A stretch of 64,000 nt of DNA from Arthrobacter sp. ov118. Lineage in GTDB: Bacteria; Actinomycetota; Actinomycetes; Actinomycetales; Micrococcaceae. Below the pieces are notes generated by a model, which worked only from the letters and a program-made list of their open reading frames with translations, made no database searches and was not told where the DNA came from. A program made the position numbers and the translations under genes. Positions 42,417 through 52,230 of this stretch are shown piece after piece. Numbering within the stretch: the stretch's first letter is position 1; each line of letters opens with the position of its first letter. The stretch lies in contig NZ_FPAY01000001.1 in the NCBI RefSeq assembly GCF_900116495.1, forward strand, positions 1,054,001 to 1,118,000, in the 5' to 3' direction.

Positions 42417-43775
42417 ATGAATCTCTACTCGCTCATGCAAAAGCGAACTGCGACGGAAGGACCCATCCGCGTCGGCGTGATCGGCGCCGGGAAGTTCGCG
42501 TCCATGTTCCTGACGCAGGCGCTCAACACCGAGGGAATCCACGTCGTCGGCGTCGCCGACATCGACGTTCCGAAAGCCCGCGGGGCCCTTCAGCGCACGG
42601 GCTGGCCGACCGAACGGTATGCGGCCAAGAACTTCAGCGAAGCGCTCAGCAACGGCACGACCTTCGTCACGGAAAGCTCGGCCGACCTGATCCAGCTTCC
42701 CCAGATTGAAGTCATCCTCGAAGTCACCGGCAACCCGATTGTCGGCACCGCCCATGCCGTCCAGAGCATTGACAACGGCAAGCACATCATCATGGTCAAC
42801 GTCGAGGCAGACTGCATGGTGGGCCCCATCCTCCAGCGCCGCGCGGAAGCCGCCGGCGTGGTCTACTCGATGGCCTACGGCGACCAGCCGGCACTGATCT
42901 GCGAAATGGTCGACTGGTGCCGCACCGTCGGATTCGACATCGTCGCCGCCGGCAAGGGCACCAAGTACCTCCCCGAATACAACTACTCCACGCCGGACAC
43001 CGTGTGGAACTACTACGGCTTCAGCGACGAGCAACTGGCGTCCGGTGACTTCAACCCCAAGATGTTCAACTCATTCCTGGACGGCACCAAGTCGGCCATC
43101 GAAATGGCAGCCGTCGCCAACGGCACCGGGCTCACTCCGCAGGACGAGGGGCTCTTCTTCCCGCCGGCCGGCGTGGACGACCTGCCGAACGTGTACCGCG
43201 AGAAATCCGTCGGCGGCATCCTCACCCGGCGCGGGACAGTGGAGATCGCCTCCAGCCTGAACCGGGACGGCACCGAGGTCGAACGCGACCTGCGCTGGGG
43301 CGTCTACGTCACCTTTGAGGCCAGGACCGACTACGCGGTGCAGTGCTTCGCCGAGTACGGCGTGAAGACCGATTCGACCGGCCGCTACGGCTCGCTGTAC
43401 CGGCCGTACCACATGATCGGACTCGAGCTGGGTGTCAGCATCGCCTCAGCAGTACTGCGCGGCGAGGCAACCGGCTCGCCCACCGGCTTCCGAGGTGACG
43501 TCACGACCACCGCAAAGAAGGACCTCAAGGCGGGCGAAATCCTGGACGGCGAGGGCGGCTACACGGCGTTCGGCAAGCTGGCACCTGCGCGGATCTCGCT
43601 GGAGCGCAACGCACTGCCGCTGGGACTCGCGCACGGCATGAAACTCAAGCGCGACGTGCCGAAGGATGGCACCGTCACGTGGGACGACGTCGACGCCGAC
43701 GAGACGCTGCTGGCAGTCCAGATCCGGCGGCAGCTGGAGCAGGAATTCAGGGCCGAGCTGCTCCAGCACGCATAG
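42417..43775 (+). CDS. NAD(P)-dependent oxidoreductase with C-terminal SAF domain
   Basis: The 452-aa protein has a Rossmann NAD motif GVIGAGKFAS (20-29), a homoserine-dehydrogenase-like catalytic region, and a C-terminal SAF domain (about residues 350-450, with KKDLKAGEILDGEGGYTAFGKL). Such proteins are found near uptake systems and are thought to act on sugar-acid or four-carbon substrates, but the reaction is not established. A FCD regulator and an MHS transporter follow, forming a catabolic unit. A matching operator is upstream. Confidence 0.82.
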   Translation: MNLYSLMQKRTATEGPIRVGVIGAGKFASMFLTQALNTEGIHVVGVADIDVPKARGALQRTGWPTERYAAKNFSEALSNGTTFVTESSADLIQLPQIEVILEVTGNPIVGTAHAVQSIDNGKHIIMVNVEADCMVGPILQRRAEAAGVVYSMAYGDQPALICEMVDWCRTVGFDIVAAGKGTKYLPEYNYSTPDTVWNYYGFSDEQLASGDFNPKMFNSFLDGTKSAIEMAAVANGTGLTPQDEGLFFPPAGVDDLPNVYREKSVGGILTRRGTVEIASSLNRDGTEVERDLRWGVYVTFEARTDYAVQCFAEYGVKTDSTGRYGSLYRPYHMIGLELGVSIASAVLRGEATGSPTGFRGDVTTTAKKDLKAGEILDGEGGYTAFGKLAPARISLERNALPLGLAHGMKLKRDVPKDGTVTWDDVDADETLLAVQIRRQLEQEFRAELLQHA

Positions 43776-43784
43776 GTCAGACCG
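43774..43784. promoter_or_regulatory. FadR/FCD-type operator 2
   Basis: AGGTCAGACCG repeats the GGTCAGACC core of operator 1. It overlaps the oxidoreductase stop and precedes the regulator gene, consistent with autoregulation. Confidence 0.5.
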
Positions 43785-43856
43785 TCAGGCCGCGACTACG
43801 ATGGGAGTGCCGCCAGCGGTTGGCCGGCGGCACGGCAATCAACAAGGTGGTCGAAA

Positions 43857-44597
43857 ATGACAGCAGAAGCATGGGAACCCGTCCAACGGGTCCGCACCTA
43901 CGAACAGGTCATGTCCCAGATCGAGGACAGGATCCTCGACGGCCGGCTCAAGGCAGGCGACAAGCTGCCCAGTGAAAGGGAGCTCGCCGTACTACTGGGC
44001 GTTTCCCGGCCGTCACTCCGGGAGTCGCTCAGGGTCCTGGAAGCCTTGGGCATCGTGGACATCCGTCCCGGCGGCGGGGCTGAAGGAGGGGCGGTCCTGG
44101 TCGGCGAGCCGGGATCCGCCTTCGTCAACCTGCTCAAGCTGCAGCTCGCTCTGGGCCAATTCGACCAGAACGACGTCCTGGAAACCCGGATCGCCTTGGA
44201 GACCTGGTGCTGCGAGGAAGCCGCGGTCCGGGCCAGCGAACAGGACCACCGCGACCTCGAACTGATCCTGGATGAAATGGATGACCCGGACATTTCAACC
44301 GCCGAGTTCAACCGCCTGGATGCCGCGTTCCACGTCCGCATCGCGGAATCAACCGGCAACGCACTGTCCTCCCACTTGATGGGGTCGCTCCGGACCGCCA
44401 TCAACCGCCAGATGATCGAAGCCTATGCGCGGCTGGAGGACTGGAAGAAGACCGCCAAGGTGGTCCGGAGCGAACACCGCGACATTCTCGATGCCATCCG
44501 GCGGCGGGACGCGGATGCAGCCAGGCACGCTGTGGGCGACCACATCCGCAGTTTTTACAACATTGGAAACGTCAAGGGCCTGAACCACCCGAATTGA
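43857..44597 (+). CDS. GntR family regulator, FadR/FCD type
   Basis: The 246-aa protein has a winged helix (about residues 8-75: YEQVMSQIEDRILDGRLKAGDKLPSERELAVLLGVSRPSLRESLRVLEALG) and an FCD ligand domain of alpha helices (ETRIALETWCCEEAA, and later DAAFHVRIAESTGN). Two copies of GGTCAGACC, one before the oxidoreductase and one just before this gene, are likely targets. The ligand is probably the acid carried by the downstream MHS transporter. The start ATG at 43857 is supported by its frame and conserved N-terminus. Confidence 0.88.
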   Translation: MTAEAWEPVQRVRTYEQVMSQIEDRILDGRLKAGDKLPSERELAVLLGVSRPSLRESLRVLEALGIVDIRPGGGAEGGAVLVGEPGSAFVNLLKLQLALGQFDQNDVLETRIALETWCCEEAAVRASEQDHRDLELILDEMDDPDISTAEFNRLDAAFHVRIAESTGNALSSHLMGSLRTAINRQMIEAYARLEDWKKTAKVVRSEHRDILDAIRRRDADAARHAVGDHIRSFYNIGNVKGLNHPN

Positions 44598-44686
44598 CGC
44601 CGCAGACGGCGTCACTGGTGCAGGACCGCGGCACCCGGGACCGGGGAAAATACCCCCGTCCCATATCGAAGGAGATATGGACGCTG

Positions 44687-46024
44687 ATGAGTACGCTCAC
44701 ACAAGCACAAAGCCGCCAGGCTGAACACGGTTCACCGGAAAAGCTCAAGGTTGCGATCGGCAGTGCCGTCGGCACAACGATCGAAAACTACGACTTCCTG
44801 GCCTACGGCACAGCCGCTGCACTGTATTTCGGCAGCGCGTTTTTCCCCGGCCAGGACCCCCTGGCCGCCACCCTGCTCGCGTTCGCCACCCTGGCCGTGG
44901 GATTTGCGATGCGGCCGCTGGGCGGGCTCATCGGCGGCTACCTCGGGGACAAGTACGGCCGCAAACCGGTCCTCGTCGGTGCGCTCCTGGTCATGGGCGG
45001 CGCCACCTTCCTGATCGGTGTCCTGCCCACCTACCAGCAGGTGGGCGTCCTGGCTCCGATCCTGCTCGTTGCCATCCGCATCATCCAGGGCCTGGCCTTC
45101 GGCGCGGAGTGGGGCGGCGCCATCATGATGACCTTTGAGCACGCACCCTGGCGCCAGCGCGGCCGCTACACCGGCATCCCCCAGGCCGGCGTCCCGCTCG
45201 GACTGTTGCTCGCCAACCTTGTCTTCCTTGCCACCACCGGCTGGAACAATGAATGGTCCTGGCGGGTACCGTTCCTGGCCAGCTCCCTCCTTATCATTGC
45301 CGGCATCATCATCCGCCTCAAGGTCAGCGAATCGCCCGAGTTCGAGGAGACCAAGGCCAAGGGCGAGCTCGTCAAGAACCCCCTGCTGACCGTGATCAGG
45401 GATGACTGGCGCAACATCCTGCGCGTCATCGGCCTGCGTCTTGCCGAATCAGGCGGCTTCTACGTGATCGTCACCTACCTGCTCTCCTACATCACCAGCA
45501 ACAAGATCGCCGACCGCCAGACCGGCCTGACCGGTCTCGTCCTCGCCGCGGCGCTGGGCGTCGTCACCACCATCCTTTGGGGCCGGTTCACTGACAAGGT
45601 CGGCCGCCGCAAGGTGTATATCGCGGGCTCGGCCGGGATCATCCTGTTCGGCGTTCCGTTGTTCCTCCTGGTCAACACGGGCGTCCCCTTCCTGATCGTC
45701 CTCGTGTACATCATCGGACTGCCGATCCTCCACGACATGCTTGCAGGGGCCCAGGGCGCCTGGTTCTCCGAGTTGTTCCACGCCAACACCCGGACCTCGG
45801 GCGCCTCGATCGGCTACCAGTTCTCTGCCGCCATCTCCGGCTTCATCCCCCTGATCGCCGCAGCCACGGCAGCGGCTTGGGGCTGGGGCGGGGTGTCCAT
45901 CGTCTACATGGGCTGCGGCGCGATCGGCCTCATCGCCGCCCTGGCCACCCGCGAAACGTGGGGCCGGCGTGAACGCGACGGCGTCGACCAGCTCATCGCC
46001 TCGAGTAAATACTCGAGTAAATAA
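44687..46024 (+). CDS. MFS transporter, MHS type
   Basis: The 445-aa protein shows GTTIENYDFLAYGTAA in helix 1, GDKYGRKPVLVG in loop 2-3, RIIQGLAFGAEWGGAIMMTFEHAP and GRFTDKVGRRK, as in metabolite:H+ symporters. The ATG at 44687 is in frame; an ATG at 44677 is not. A GGAG lies about 12 bases upstream. It is the third gene of the SAF oxidoreductase/FCD unit and probably imports the substrate of that pathway. Confidence 0.88.
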   Translation: MSTLTQAQSRQAEHGSPEKLKVAIGSAVGTTIENYDFLAYGTAAALYFGSAFFPGQDPLAATLLAFATLAVGFAMRPLGGLIGGYLGDKYGRKPVLVGALLVMGGATFLIGVLPTYQQVGVLAPILLVAIRIIQGLAFGAEWGGAIMMTFEHAPWRQRGRYTGIPQAGVPLGLLLANLVFLATTGWNNEWSWRVPFLASSLLIIAGIIIRLKVSESPEFEETKAKGELVKNPLLTVIRDDWRNILRVIGLRLAESGGFYVIVTYLLSYITSNKIADRQTGLTGLVLAAALGVVTTILWGRFTDKVGRRKVYIAGSAGIILFGVPLFLLVNTGVPFLIVLVYIIGLPILHDMLAGAQGAWFSELFHANTRTSGASIGYQFSAAISGFIPLIAAATAAAWGWGGVSIVYMGCGAIGLIAALATRETWGRRERDGVDQLIASSKYSSK

Positions 46025-46096
46025 GGGACCAGCAAATACGGACCGCCACATAGGGCCCCAGTCAGGCCCATGGGGCAGCCCCACTGCCTACTCAAT

Positions 46097-46136
46097 AACA
46101 GGTGTGCCCGGGACCACGGTCCCGGGCACACCTGTT
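46097..46136. terminator. 19-bp bidirectional terminator
   Basis: Arms 46097-46115 and 46118-46136 are perfectly complementary, ending in a TTTGTCTT tail on the plus strand. It separates the MHS gene from hspR, which converges. Confidence 0.85.
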
Positions 46137-46160
46137 TGTCTTGGTCGATCCTGCGTCGTC

Positions 46161-46583
46161 TTAGTCGATTCCGCGCGGCCGCCACACCACCACGGCCTGG
46201 GACCTCGCCTGGGGACGCTTCCCGCGGGCCAGGCTGACGACGTCGCCGGCCGTTCCGGCGGCGAAGATCCGCGCATCGGTTGCCTGGCGGCGCCGGCCCA
46301 GTTCCTCGGTCAGCTCACTGACCCGGCGCTGCAGGCCGGCCACCTGGTTCTCCAGCTGCAGGATCCGCTTGATGCCTTCCAACGAGACGCCCTCGTGGGA
46401 GAGCCGCTGGACTTCGCGGAGCATGTTCACGTCCCGCTGCGAGTAGCGCCGCGACTTGCCCGGCGCGCGGCTGGGCGAGACGATGCCCAGCCGGTCGTAC
46501 TGGCGCAGCGTCTGCGGGTGCATGTCCGCCAGCTCGGCCGCAACGGAGATGACGAAGATCGGCTGATCGAAGTCAATGGCCAT
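46161..46583 (-). CDS. hspR: Heat-shock repressor HspR (MerR family)
   Basis: The 140-aa protein has a MerR-type winged helix (ISVAAELADMHPQTLRQYDRLGIVSPSRAPGKSRRYSQRDVNML) followed by a coiled coil (LENQVAGLQRRVSELTEELGRRRQ). It is the last gene of the dnaK-grpE-dnaJ-hspR operon, the classic actinobacterial layout. HspR with DnaK as co-repressor binds HAIR sites; two such sites lie upstream of dnaK here. It converges with the MHS gene across a strong terminator. Confidence 0.93.
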   Translation of the reverse strand: MAIDFDQPIFVISVAAELADMHPQTLRQYDRLGIVSPSRAPGKSRRYSQRDVNMLREVQRLSHEGVSLEGIKRILQLENQVAGLQRRVSELTEELGRRRQATDARIFAAGTAGDVVSLARGKRPQARSQAVVVWRPRGID

Positions 46584-46598
46584 GGCTGGACCCCGTTC

Positions 46599-47579
46599 CT
46601 AGAGCCGGGCCTTGGCTGCCAGGCCGGAGCGGACGTCCTCGCCCATCGTGGCTGCGGCGAACGCCTTCACGGCTTCCTCCGCTTCCTTGTTCAGCCGCCG
46701 CGGGACGGCGACGTCGATCGTCACGAGCAGGTCGCCGGTGGCCTTGGCGTGCTTGATCCCCCTGCCCTTGACGCGCAGCGTGCGCCCAGACGGCGTGCCC
46801 GCAGGCACCCTGACTTTGACCGTGTCGCCGTCGATCGTCGGAACCTCGATGTCCGCGCCCAGGGCCGCCTCCGGGAAGGAGACCGGCACGTGGATGCGGA
46901 GGTTGTCGCCGTCGCGGACGTAGAACTCGTGCGGCTTCACCGAGACGGTGACCATGAGGTCTCCGTTACCCGCCGGAGCGTACTGGCCCTTGCCGCGGAC
47001 GCGGACCTTCTGCCCGTCCTTGATGCCGGCCGGGATGCGGACGTCGATGACCTCGCCGTCCGGTTCCCGCAGGCCGATCGTAGTGCCGCGGATGGACCCG
47101 GCAAACGAGATCGAGGTGGACGCGGTGCGGTCCGCGCCCTTCTGCGGAGCCCGCTGGAAGGACTGGCCCCCACCGAATCCGCCGCCGCCGAAGAGATCCG
47201 CGAACTCGGGCGGAATGCCGCCCGCGGTGCTGTAGCCGCCGGAGTGGCGTCCCCCGCCGCCGGTAAAGAGCCCGCCGAAGAGGTCTTCGAAGCCTGCCCC
47301 GCCGGCAGCCCCGCCGGTTCCGCCGGGCGCGAAGCGTGCGCCGCCACCCATGGCACGGATGGCGTCATACTGCTGGCGCTCATCGGGATCGGAGAGCACC
47401 GAATACGCCTCGGAGATGTCCTTGAACATTTTCTCAGAGCCTGTATTACCCGCGTTCCTGTCCGGGTGGTGCTGCCGGGCAAGCTTCCGGTAAGCCTTCT
47501 TAATGTCGGCGTCGGAAGCGTCCTTGGCGACACCAAGGATCTTATAGAAGTCCTTATCCACCCAGTCCTGGCTAGCCAA
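46599..47579 (-). CDS. dnaJ: J-domain co-chaperone without zinc finger
   Basis: The 326-aa protein has a J domain with HPD at 38-40 (ARQHHPDRNAG), a Gly/Phe-rich linker (about 70-130), and two C-terminal beta domains (DVRIPAGIKDGQKVRVRGKG; VRVPAGTPSGRTLRVKGRGIKH). It lacks the CxxCxGxG zinc-binding repeats of class A DnaJ, so it is class B (CbpA-like), although it holds the dnaJ slot in the operon. It starts with TTG at 47579 with GGAAACG upstream. It works with DnaK and GrpE in protein folding. Confidence 0.9.
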   Translation of the reverse strand: MASQDWVDKDFYKILGVAKDASDADIKKAYRKLARQHHPDRNAGNTGSEKMFKDISEAYSVLSDPDERQQYDAIRAMGGGARFAPGGTGGAAGGAGFEDLFGGLFTGGGGRHSGGYSTAGGIPPEFADLFGGGGFGGGQSFQRAPQKGADRTASTSISFAGSIRGTTIGLREPDGEVIDVRIPAGIKDGQKVRVRGKGQYAPAGNGDLMVTVSVKPHEFYVRDGDNLRIHVPVSFPEAALGADIEVPTIDGDTVKVRVPAGTPSGRTLRVKGRGIKHAKATGDLLVTIDVAVPRRLNKEAEEAVKAFAAATMGEDVRSGLAAKARL

Positions 47580-47618
47580 TGGCGTTTCCTCTCTAGTTCT
47601 GTGTTGCGTTGGAGCTCC

Positions 47619-47678
47619 GCTGGATAGGGGGCCGTGCCCGCTTCGCGGTGCCCGCCACGCCGCGGCCCCCTATCCAGC
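47619..47678. repeat. 16-bp inverted repeat between dnaJ and grpE
   Basis: Arms GCTGGATAGGGGGCCG (47619-47634) and CGGCCCCCTATCCAGC (47663-47678) are perfectly complementary, with a 28-base loop. It lies between grpE and dnaJ, next to a larger nested repeat. Confidence 0.8.
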
Positions 47679-47723
47679 TGCGCTGCGCTCATCTCACCTT
47701 AGGCGAGACAACCGCCAGAGCGG

Positions 47724-47829
47724 AGCGAGACAAGGGGCCCGGGAGTGGCATCGGGCCTATCGAAGCGTGGCGGCTTAGGTCCGCAGGACCAAAGCCGCCA
47801 CGCGTAGGGGCGGGGCCCCTTGTCTCGCT
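47724..47829. repeat. 106-bp nested inverted repeat between dnaJ and grpE
   Basis: Outer arms AGCGAGACAAGGGGCCC (47724-47740) and GGGCCCCTTGTCTCGCT (47813-47829) form 17 bp. Inside lies another hairpin (GCGTGGCGGCTT at 47765-47776 with AAGCCGCCACGC at 47792-47803, and GGTCC/GGACC within). The whole could fold into a long cruciform or RNA structure in the heat-shock transcript. Confidence 0.8.
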
Positions 47830-47841
47830 TCGCGACGGTGA

Positions 47842-48495
47842 CTACGCCGGAACCGCCACGATCACCTGGGCCGCGCGGAGAACGCGGTCGCCGGACTTGT
47901 AGCCCGAGCGCAGGACCTGGCTGACGGTGTCGAACTCGACGTCCGTGCCGGGCTGCTGGATCAGGGCCTCGTGGATCGTGGGATCGAACTCCACGCCGGT
48001 CTCCTCAATGCGCACCAGTCCGTACGTCTTCAGCGCAGTCTCCAGCTTGGCGGCAATCGCGGCGAACGGGCCGTCCGCGAGGTCGCCATGCTGGCGGGCG
48101 GCGTCGACGTCGTCCAGTACCGGCAGCAGGGCGTTCAAGACGCCGATGACGGCCATCTCGCCCGCCACGGCACGGTCGCGCTCGACCCGCTTGCGGTAGT
48201 TGACGTACTCGGCCTGCAGCCGGCGAAGGTCATCGCGGAGCTCGTCCGCCTCAGCGGCACCCGCACCCTGCGCCACCGATTCCGCGGCGGGCACCTCAAC
48301 GCTGTTGAGGATGTCCTCCGCCTGGGACAGGGCGTCCCCGGAATCGGCCTGGTCGGGGTGGCGGGCCTGGCCGGTCTTCGGATCAACCTTGCGGTTGTCG
48401 TGGATCACCGGCTTCTGCGCCTCGTTCTCCCGCTGTTCAGCGTCGCGCCGGCTCTCGGAAGAACCGTGCTCTTCTTCGTTACCGTGGTGCGGCAT
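47842..48495 (-). CDS. grpE: GrpE nucleotide-exchange factor
   Basis: The 217-aa protein has an acidic, disordered N-terminus, a long coiled coil (ADELRDDLRRLQAEYVNYRKRVERDRA) and the C-terminal beta domain (GLVRIEETGVEFDPTIHEALIQQPGTDVE ... VLRSGYKSGDRVLRAAQVIV). It releases ADP from DnaK. The ATG at 48495 lies two bases after the dnaK stop. It is followed by the nested repeat before dnaJ. Confidence 0.94.
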   Translation of the reverse strand: MPHHGNEEEHGSSESRRDAEQRENEAQKPVIHDNRKVDPKTGQARHPDQADSGDALSQAEDILNSVEVPAAESVAQGAGAAEADELRDDLRRLQAEYVNYRKRVERDRAVAGEMAVIGVLNALLPVLDDVDAARQHGDLADGPFAAIAAKLETALKTYGLVRIEETGVEFDPTIHEALIQQPGTDVEFDTVSQVLRSGYKSGDRVLRAAQVIVAVPA

Positions 48496-48497
48496 GA

Positions 48498-50360
<1,863 letters not shown>

Positions 50361-50427
50361 GGATTGCTTCCTTACTTTCCTTGGAATCTTGCGGAGATGG
50401 CCGCGGACCACAATGGGCCCGACCGTA

Positions 50428-50446
50428 TTGAGCGATCTGGACTCAA
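50428..50446. promoter_or_regulatory. HspR operator (HAIR-like) 1
   Basis: TTGAGC-N7-ACTCAA matches the HAIR core CTTGAGT-N7-ACTCAAG except at the ends. It overlaps the start-site side of the dnaK promoter. Confidence 0.75.
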
Positions 50447-50473
50447 CTTTACTCAGGCCCGGCTTTAAGTCAA
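50446..50473 (-). promoter_or_regulatory. dnaK promoter
   Basis: On the minus strand TTGACT (50468-50473) and TAAAGT (50446-50451) are 16 bases apart. The promoter sits between the two HspR-type operators. Confidence 0.6.
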
Positions 50474-50480
50474 TCCAAAG

Positions 50481-50499
50481 TTGAGCGACATTCACTCAA
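50481..50499. promoter_or_regulatory. HspR operator (HAIR-like) 2
   Basis: TTGAGC-N7-ACTCAA again, 53 bp from the first site, within a longer inverted repeat at 50472-50508 (14-bp arms). It sits just upstream of the -35. Confidence 0.75.
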
Positions 50500-50625
50500 C
50501 TTTGGATTGCCCGCGGTCCGCAGCCGTTCATCTCCACCCGAATCTCCCGGATTTCAGCCTTTCCCGCGCTCCCCTTGGCAGCGTTTCGCCCTGCGCGAAC
50601 CACTGATGGGCGCCTTGGCTGCCGC

Positions 50626-51210
50626 CTACCCCTCGTCCCGCGCGACGTCTTCGGCGGACTTGTCAGCTGCCGGCCGGCTGCCCCGCTCACCGCTGGCCGT
50701 TCCGGCGGCCCCGTAATCACCCTCGGGATACTCCCCCTCAGGCCTGCCGGCCGGCTGACCGCCTGACCGCTCGGCGTCTGCCGTTCCGGCGGCCCCGTAG
50801 TCACCCTCGGGATACTCCCCCTCCTCGGCGACGGCTTCGGTCCCGTCGGCGACCGTGTCACCCGACAGCCCGGCATCGCCATAATCACCTTCGGGATAAT
50901 CGCCTTCCACCTCGCCGACGACATCCGCTCCGGCGACGCCGGCGTCGCCGTAGTCACCCGCCGTATACCCGCCTTCGACTGCCGTGGGCGGGACTTCGCC
51001 CGCCGCGCCCGCGGAGCCGTAATCACCTTCGACGTACTGCCCCTCGGCCGCGGGGGCCTCGACCTCGCCCTGGGCCGCGGGCCGCCCGTCGAGATTGTTG
51101 GACGCTGCCGGTTCGGACGCTGCTTGTTCGGAAGCCGCCTTTTCGAACAGGGTCCGGTCACGCGGGCCCTCTGCGGCGATGTTCTTTTCAGGCACATTCT
51201 CTTCAGACAT
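50626..51210 (-). CDS. Acidic GDYG-repeat protein
   Basis: The 194-aa protein has five imperfect repeats of EGxYxxGDYGxAG (for example EGQYVEGDYGSAG and EGEYPEGDYGAAG), rich in Gly, Asp, Glu and Tyr. It is probably disordered, with no signal or membrane segment. The N-terminus (MSEENVPEKN) follows GGAGGG. Two 44-bp DNA copies (50696-50739 and 50780-50823) differ by one base, so the array is expanding recently. Its place next to dnaK suggests a stress role, but there is no direct evidence. No known family was recognised. Confidence 0.7.
   Translation of the reverse strand: MSEENVPEKNIAAEGPRDRTLFEKAASEQAASEPAASNNLDGRPAAQGEVEAPAAEGQYVEGDYGSAGAAGEVPPTAVEGGYTAGDYGDAGVAGADVVGEVEGDYPEGDYGDAGLSGDTVADGTEAVAEEGEYPEGDYGAAGTADAERSGGQPAGRPEGEYPEGDYGAAGTASGERGSRPAADKSAEDVARDEG
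50696..50823. repeat. Near-identical 44-bp direct repeat within the GDYG gene
   Basis: Copies at 50696-50739 and 50780-50823 differ at one position (aatc versus agtc). They encode two of the GDYG protein repeats and show recent internal duplication. Confidence 0.85.
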
Positions 51211-51299
51211 GATGGACCCTCCTGGACGCATCGGGTGCGCCCGTGCGGGCGCAGGGGCAGTCTATCGAGCGCCAGCGCGGGGCAACAGAGGGCGCCCGT

Positions 51300-52106
51300 T
51301 CAGGCGGCAGCGCCCGGCGCCGGCAGCCCGGCGACGTCGGCGAGCACCGCGAGATGGTGGGCGAAGAGCTCCTCCCGGGCGGTGAAAGTGCCCTCGCCGT
51401 ACTGGCCGAAGACTTCAAAACTGACGGCACCGAAGAGCGACGTCCAGGCCAGCGCACCGCGGGCCAGGAGCTCATCCGGCATGGCCAAACCGGACTCCGC
51501 CCGGATGGCCGCCAGATCCCCGGCCAGACCGGCCGGCACGGCAGGGCTCCCCGGGCCGGGCGCAGCAAGCCGCCCGGCCCGGAAGGCGCCGTCGAGGATG
51601 CCGATGAGGGCAAAGATCACCCGGGTCCCGGGACCGGTGGTCCGCTCGGCGGGCGCCTGGTAGCCGGGGACCGGGCTGCCGAAGAGCAGGGCGTAGCGGG
51701 CAGGTTCGCGCAAGGCCCAGTCCCGCACCGCGCGGCCTAGGGCCCCGAACTGGCCGCCGAAGTCGCCTTCCGGCACGGCCGCAACGGCGGCATCCACCGC
51801 ATCGCCAAGCTCGTTGTAGGCCTCTATTAGAAGCAGGGTCAAAAGCTCCTCCCGGCTCTCCACATAGCGGTAGACCGCAGAGGATACGACGCCCAGATCC
51901 CTGGCAACGGCGCGCAGGGACAGTGCCGCGGCCCCATGCAACGCCAGATGCTCCCGGCCCAGCCGGATGATGTCGGCCACGGTCCGGGCACGGGCACGTT
52001 CCCGCGGGGTGCGGGGACCCGGCGCGGCGGGAGCTGGCCCCCCGGTGGATTGAACGGCTGGCTCAACAGCCGGCTCAACGGCTCGTTCACCCTTGTCCTC
52101 TGGCAT
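51300..52106 (-). CDS. TetR family repressor with WHG-type C-terminal domain
   Basis: The 268-aa protein has a long Pro/Ala-rich N-terminal extension (about 40 residues), a TetR helix-turn-helix (ARTVADIIRLGREHLALHGAAALSLRAVARDLGVVSSAVYRYVESREELL) and a TetR_C_33-type WHG domain. It diverges from an NAD-dependent epimerase gene. Two palindromes (consensus GAGCACYGCTC) between them are likely targets. The start at 52106 overlaps that control region. Ligand unknown. Confidence 0.82.
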   Translation of the reverse strand: MPEDKGERAVEPAVEPAVQSTGGPAPAAPGPRTPRERARARTVADIIRLGREHLALHGAAALSLRAVARDLGVVSSAVYRYVESREELLTLLLIEAYNELGDAVDAAVAAVPEGDFGGQFGALGRAVRDWALREPARYALLFGSPVPGYQAPAERTTGPGTRVIFALIGILDGAFRAGRLAAPGPGSPAVPAGLAGDLAAIRAESGLAMPDELLARGALAWTSLFGAVSFEVFGQYGEGTFTAREELFAHHLAVLADVAGLPAPGAAA

Positions 52107-52147
52107 GTGTCCAGCATTCCACAAACAAGAGCACCGTCAACAAGTGT

Positions 52148-52158
52148 GAGCACCGCTC
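52148..52158. promoter_or_regulatory. TetR-type operator 1
   Basis: GAGC-ACC-GCTC, a palindrome shared with site 2, lies between the divergent TetR and epimerase genes. Confidence 0.5.
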
Positions 52159-52194
52159 TTGACTTATCCCGACCAGGAGCGCATTCTGAATTCA

Positions 52195-52209
52195 GAGAGC
52201 ACTGCTCTC
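52195..52209. promoter_or_regulatory. TetR-type operator 2
   Basis: GAGAGC-ACT-GCTCTC is a perfect palindrome just before the epimerase ribosome-binding site. It shares the AGAGCACTGCTCT core with site 1. Confidence 0.6.
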
Positions 52210-52230
52210 GCAACTTCAAAGGAGTTCGGA

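Noticed and set aside
44596..44613. Hairpin GACGCCG/CGGCGTC at the FCD regulator stop
   Set aside because: Short and without supporting context; may be a weak attenuator but not strong enough to annotate.
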